A stretch of DNA of 64,000 nucleotides from Methyloprofundus sp. GTDB lineage: Bacteria > Pseudomonadota > Gammaproteobacteria > Methylococcales > Methylomonadaceae. The position numbers and the translations under genes are program-made. The notes beneath the pieces are model-generated. The model had not been told where the DNA came from. It saw only the letters and a list, made by a program, of their open reading frames with translations, and ran no database searches. Shown here in pieces: positions 60,135 to 64,000 of the stretch (positions are counted from its first letter, which is position 1; every line of letters begins with the position of its first letter). The DNA lies in contig DUBW01000043.1 in assembly GCA_012960135.1 (NCBI GenBank), positions 1-64,000 of the forward strand, written 5' to 3'.

Positions 60135-61322
60135 ATGACAGATTTAGATTGGCACGAATATTCAGTAGAAACACAGGCAATTAGAGCGGGACATCGGCGC
60201 AGTCATGAGGGTGAGCATAGTGTGCCTATTCATATGACTTCTAGTTATGTGTTTAACAGTGCAGAAGAGGCAGCATTGCGCTTTACTGGCGAGCAACCAG
60301 GGAATATCTATTCACGCTTTACCAATCCAACTGTTGATACCTTTCAGCAGCGCCTGGCGCTGATGGAGAAAGGTGATCGCTGTCTTGCCTTTGCTTCGGG
60401 TATGGCGGCGATTATGGCAGTGGGGATGAGCCTACTTAAAGCGGGTGATCATGTCGTCTGTTCGCGTAGCGTATTTGGCAATACGGTACTGACGTTCGAG
60501 AATTACTTTGCTAAATTTGGTGTCGAGACTACCTTTGTAGAATTGCCTAATCTGGATGGCTGGGCAGCGGCGATACAGCCCAATACTCAGTTTTTATTTG
60601 TCGAAACGCCATCTAATCCGTTAATGGAACTGGTAGATGTTCGTGCATTGGCAGATATTGCTCACCAGAGAGATTGCCTGTTGGTGGTGGATAATGTTTT
60701 TTGTACACCGATTATGCAACAGCCGTTATCGCTGGGTGCCGATATCGTAGTTCACTCAGCGACTAAATATCTAGACGGGCAGGGGCGTTGCGTAGGTGGT
60801 GCCGTCATTGCCAGCGACGAAATTATTGAAAAATTGATTTATCCCTTTTTACGCACCGGTGGCGCGACAATGAGTGCCTTTAATGCCTGGGTGTTTCTGT
60901 CGGGACTGGAAACCTTGGCAGTTAGAATGAAGGCGCATTGCGATAGTGCCTTGGAACTGGCAAAGTGGCTGGAACAACAACCCGCTGTGGAAAAAGTACA
61001 TTACCCTGGTCTTGAGTCGCATGCCCAGCATGAACTGGCTAAACAGCAACAAAGTCACTTTGGTGCTGTAGTCAGTTTTGAATTGAAAGGTGGAAAAGAA
61101 CTCGCCTGGAAATTGATTAATGCTACACAAATGCTGTCGATTACTGCAAATCTAGGTGATGTAAAATCCACCATTACTCACCCGTCGACTACCACGCATG
61201 GACGTTTAGCGCCTGAAGTAAGATTACAGGCTGGTATTAAGGATAGTCTGGTGCGCGTGTCGGTAGGACTGGAAAATATTGAAGATATCAAGCGGGATTT
61301 ATTGCGCGGTTTGATACTGTAG
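60135..61322 (+). CDS. metZ: O-succinylhomoserine sulfhydrylase
   Basis: YSVETQAIRAGHRRSHEGEHSVPIHMTSSYVFNSAEEAA; PLP Lys region VVHSATKYLDGQGRCVGGAV. Confidence 0.95.
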   Translation: MTDLDWHEYSVETQAIRAGHRRSHEGEHSVPIHMTSSYVFNSAEEAALRFTGEQPGNIYSRFTNPTVDTFQQRLALMEKGDRCLAFASGMAAIMAVGMSLLKAGDHVVCSRSVFGNTVLTFENYFAKFGVETTFVELPNLDGWAAAIQPNTQFLFVETPSNPLMELVDVRALADIAHQRDCLLVVDNVFCTPIMQQPLSLGADIVVHSATKYLDGQGRCVGGAVIASDEIIEKLIYPFLRTGGATMSAFNAWVFLSGLETLAVRMKAHCDSALELAKWLEQQPAVEKVHYPGLESHAQHELAKQQQSHFGAVVSFELKGGKELAWKLINATQMLSITANLGDVKSTITHPSTTTHGRLAPEVRLQAGIKDSLVRVSVGLENIEDIKRDLLRGLIL

Positions 61323-61341
61323 GTATTTATAACAAAAGTAA

Positions 61342-61373
61342 GAGCGGCCTTTAATTGCGATTAAAGGCCGCTC
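61342..61373. terminator. Perfect 14-bp stem hairpin after metZ (terminator or REP-like repeat)
   Basis: GAGCGGCCTTTAAT-TGCG-ATTAAAGGCCGCTC. Confidence 0.65.
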
Positions 61374-61390
61374 CTATGAGACTTCTTTGT

Positions 61391-63061
<1,671 letters not shown>

Positions 63062-63070
63062 TTAGCACTA

Positions 63071-63619
63071 ATGTCACTTATGAGATATTTCATTTTTTTA
63101 TTTCTGTTTTGTTTTACCTGTTTAAGTATGGCTGAAGATGCGACTTGGTTATTAGTCGATACGCAGAAAAAAATAATACAGGTCAAGCAGGGAAAGCATA
63201 TTCTAGAAAGCTTTGATAAGATTTCCATAGGCCGGAAAGGGGCTAACTATAAACAAAGGTCAGGCGATGATATTACGCCTCTTGGAAACTATAAGATTGC
63301 TTATATTAACGATCAGAGTAACTTTAGGGTGTTTTTTGGACTGAACTACCCTTCAGTATATGATGCTGAATTGGCCTTAATTGATAAGCGAATTTCTGTC
63401 CTGGAATTTCAGGAAATTAAGCAGGCGCACGAGAGTAATTCGCTACCTCCGCAAAATACCGTATTAGGTGGGTATATCGGGATTCATGGCATAGGTCAGG
63501 GAGACAAAAAGGTTCATGGTATTTTTGACTGGACTCAGGGTTGTGTGGCAGTGTCTAATCCGCAAATAGATAAACTGTCAAAGTGGATTTATCAAGGGAT
63601 GCGGGTGCAAATAAAATAA
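63071..63619 (+). CDS. L,D-transpeptidase (YkuD/ErfK family)
   Basis: Signal peptide; IGIHGIGQGDK...GIFDWTQGCVAVSN catalytic His...Cys motif. Confidence 0.85.
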   Translation: MSLMRYFIFLFLFCFTCLSMAEDATWLLVDTQKKIIQVKQGKHILESFDKISIGRKGANYKQRSGDDITPLGNYKIAYINDQSNFRVFFGLNYPSVYDAELALIDKRISVLEFQEIKQAHESNSLPPQNTVLGGYIGIHGIGQGDKKVHGIFDWTQGCVAVSNPQIDKLSKWIYQGMRVQIK

Positions 63620-63757
63620 TTTGGCAAAGTTTTTAAAACAGGATAAAATTCAAACAATACTTATGTCTAGTATTGTTTATTGTCAGCCTAAGCTCCGAGT
63701 GTACTTTTTTAGTTTGTGTGCAGTAATAGTTAGGTTTTAGTTTTATTTTAAGGAATA

Positions 63758-64000
63758 ATGAAAATGATTAAATTATTAAAAGTTTCCGCTGTAATTTTAG
63801 GTACTAGTTTAGCTGTGGGTTGTGCAAGTACTGGCGATCTTGAAAAATTACAAGCAGATGATGCACGCGTTCAGTCGCAGATTGTATCGATCTCGGCTAA
63901 AGCTGATCGCGCAGCGAGTGATGCAAGTGCCGCAGCAGCTGCCGCAAACCGTGCAGCTGATTCTGCAGCTGAAACAAATCAAAAATTAGATCGTATGCTA
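63758..64000 (+). CDS. Lpp/OprI-like major outer-membrane lipoprotein (3' end beyond window)
   Basis: Hand translation MKMIKLLKVSAVILGTSLAVGCASTGDLEKLQADDARVQSQIVSISAKADRAASDASAAAAAANRAADSAAETNQKLDRML; lipobox and Ala-rich coiled coil. Confidence 0.85.
   Translation, partial: MKMIKLLKVSAVILGTSLAVGCASTGDLEKLQADDARVQSQIVSISAKADRAASDASAAAAAANRAADSAAETNQKLDRML

Overview
The window is mostly core genome of a gammaproteobacterium. Gene content and neighbourhoods suggest a Methylococcales-like methanotroph, but I have not verified the taxonomy. Recognisable core blocks: def-fmt-rsmB-DUF4390-ntrY-ntrX; ffh-rpsP-rimM-trmD-rplS; sspA/sspB; metA and metZ; lpxA-like/xerD/ogt/PPK2; prlC-ubiD; purE/purK; trpF-trpB-trpA-accD-folC-dedD-cvpA-purF; pgm; L,D-transpeptidase plus an Lpp/OprI-like lipoprotein cut by the window edge. 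I saw no rRNA, tRNA or CRISPR array. The accessory signal is concentrated in three places: (i) about 47.1-51.0 kb, an IS graveyard (IS3, IS481, IS21-like and ISL3 remnants) around a sulfotransferase-like gene, next to an Fnr regulator with a perfect FNR box and an overlooked 44-aa lipoprotein ORF; (ii) 43.7-44.7 kb, two copies of a MITE-like element with terminal inverted repeats and copy-specific direct-repeat flanks, nested among a stem-variable hairpin repeat family; (iii) several decayed genes (nucleoside deaminase, ExeA-like ATPase, 5'-truncated CusA-like RND pump), the last bordered by a dispersed hairpin repeat. I did not find a convincing new multi-gene defence or biosynthetic system. 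The best leads are the small mobile repeats, the NtrX-like regulator with degenerate AAA+ motifs, and a few uncharacterised proteins.
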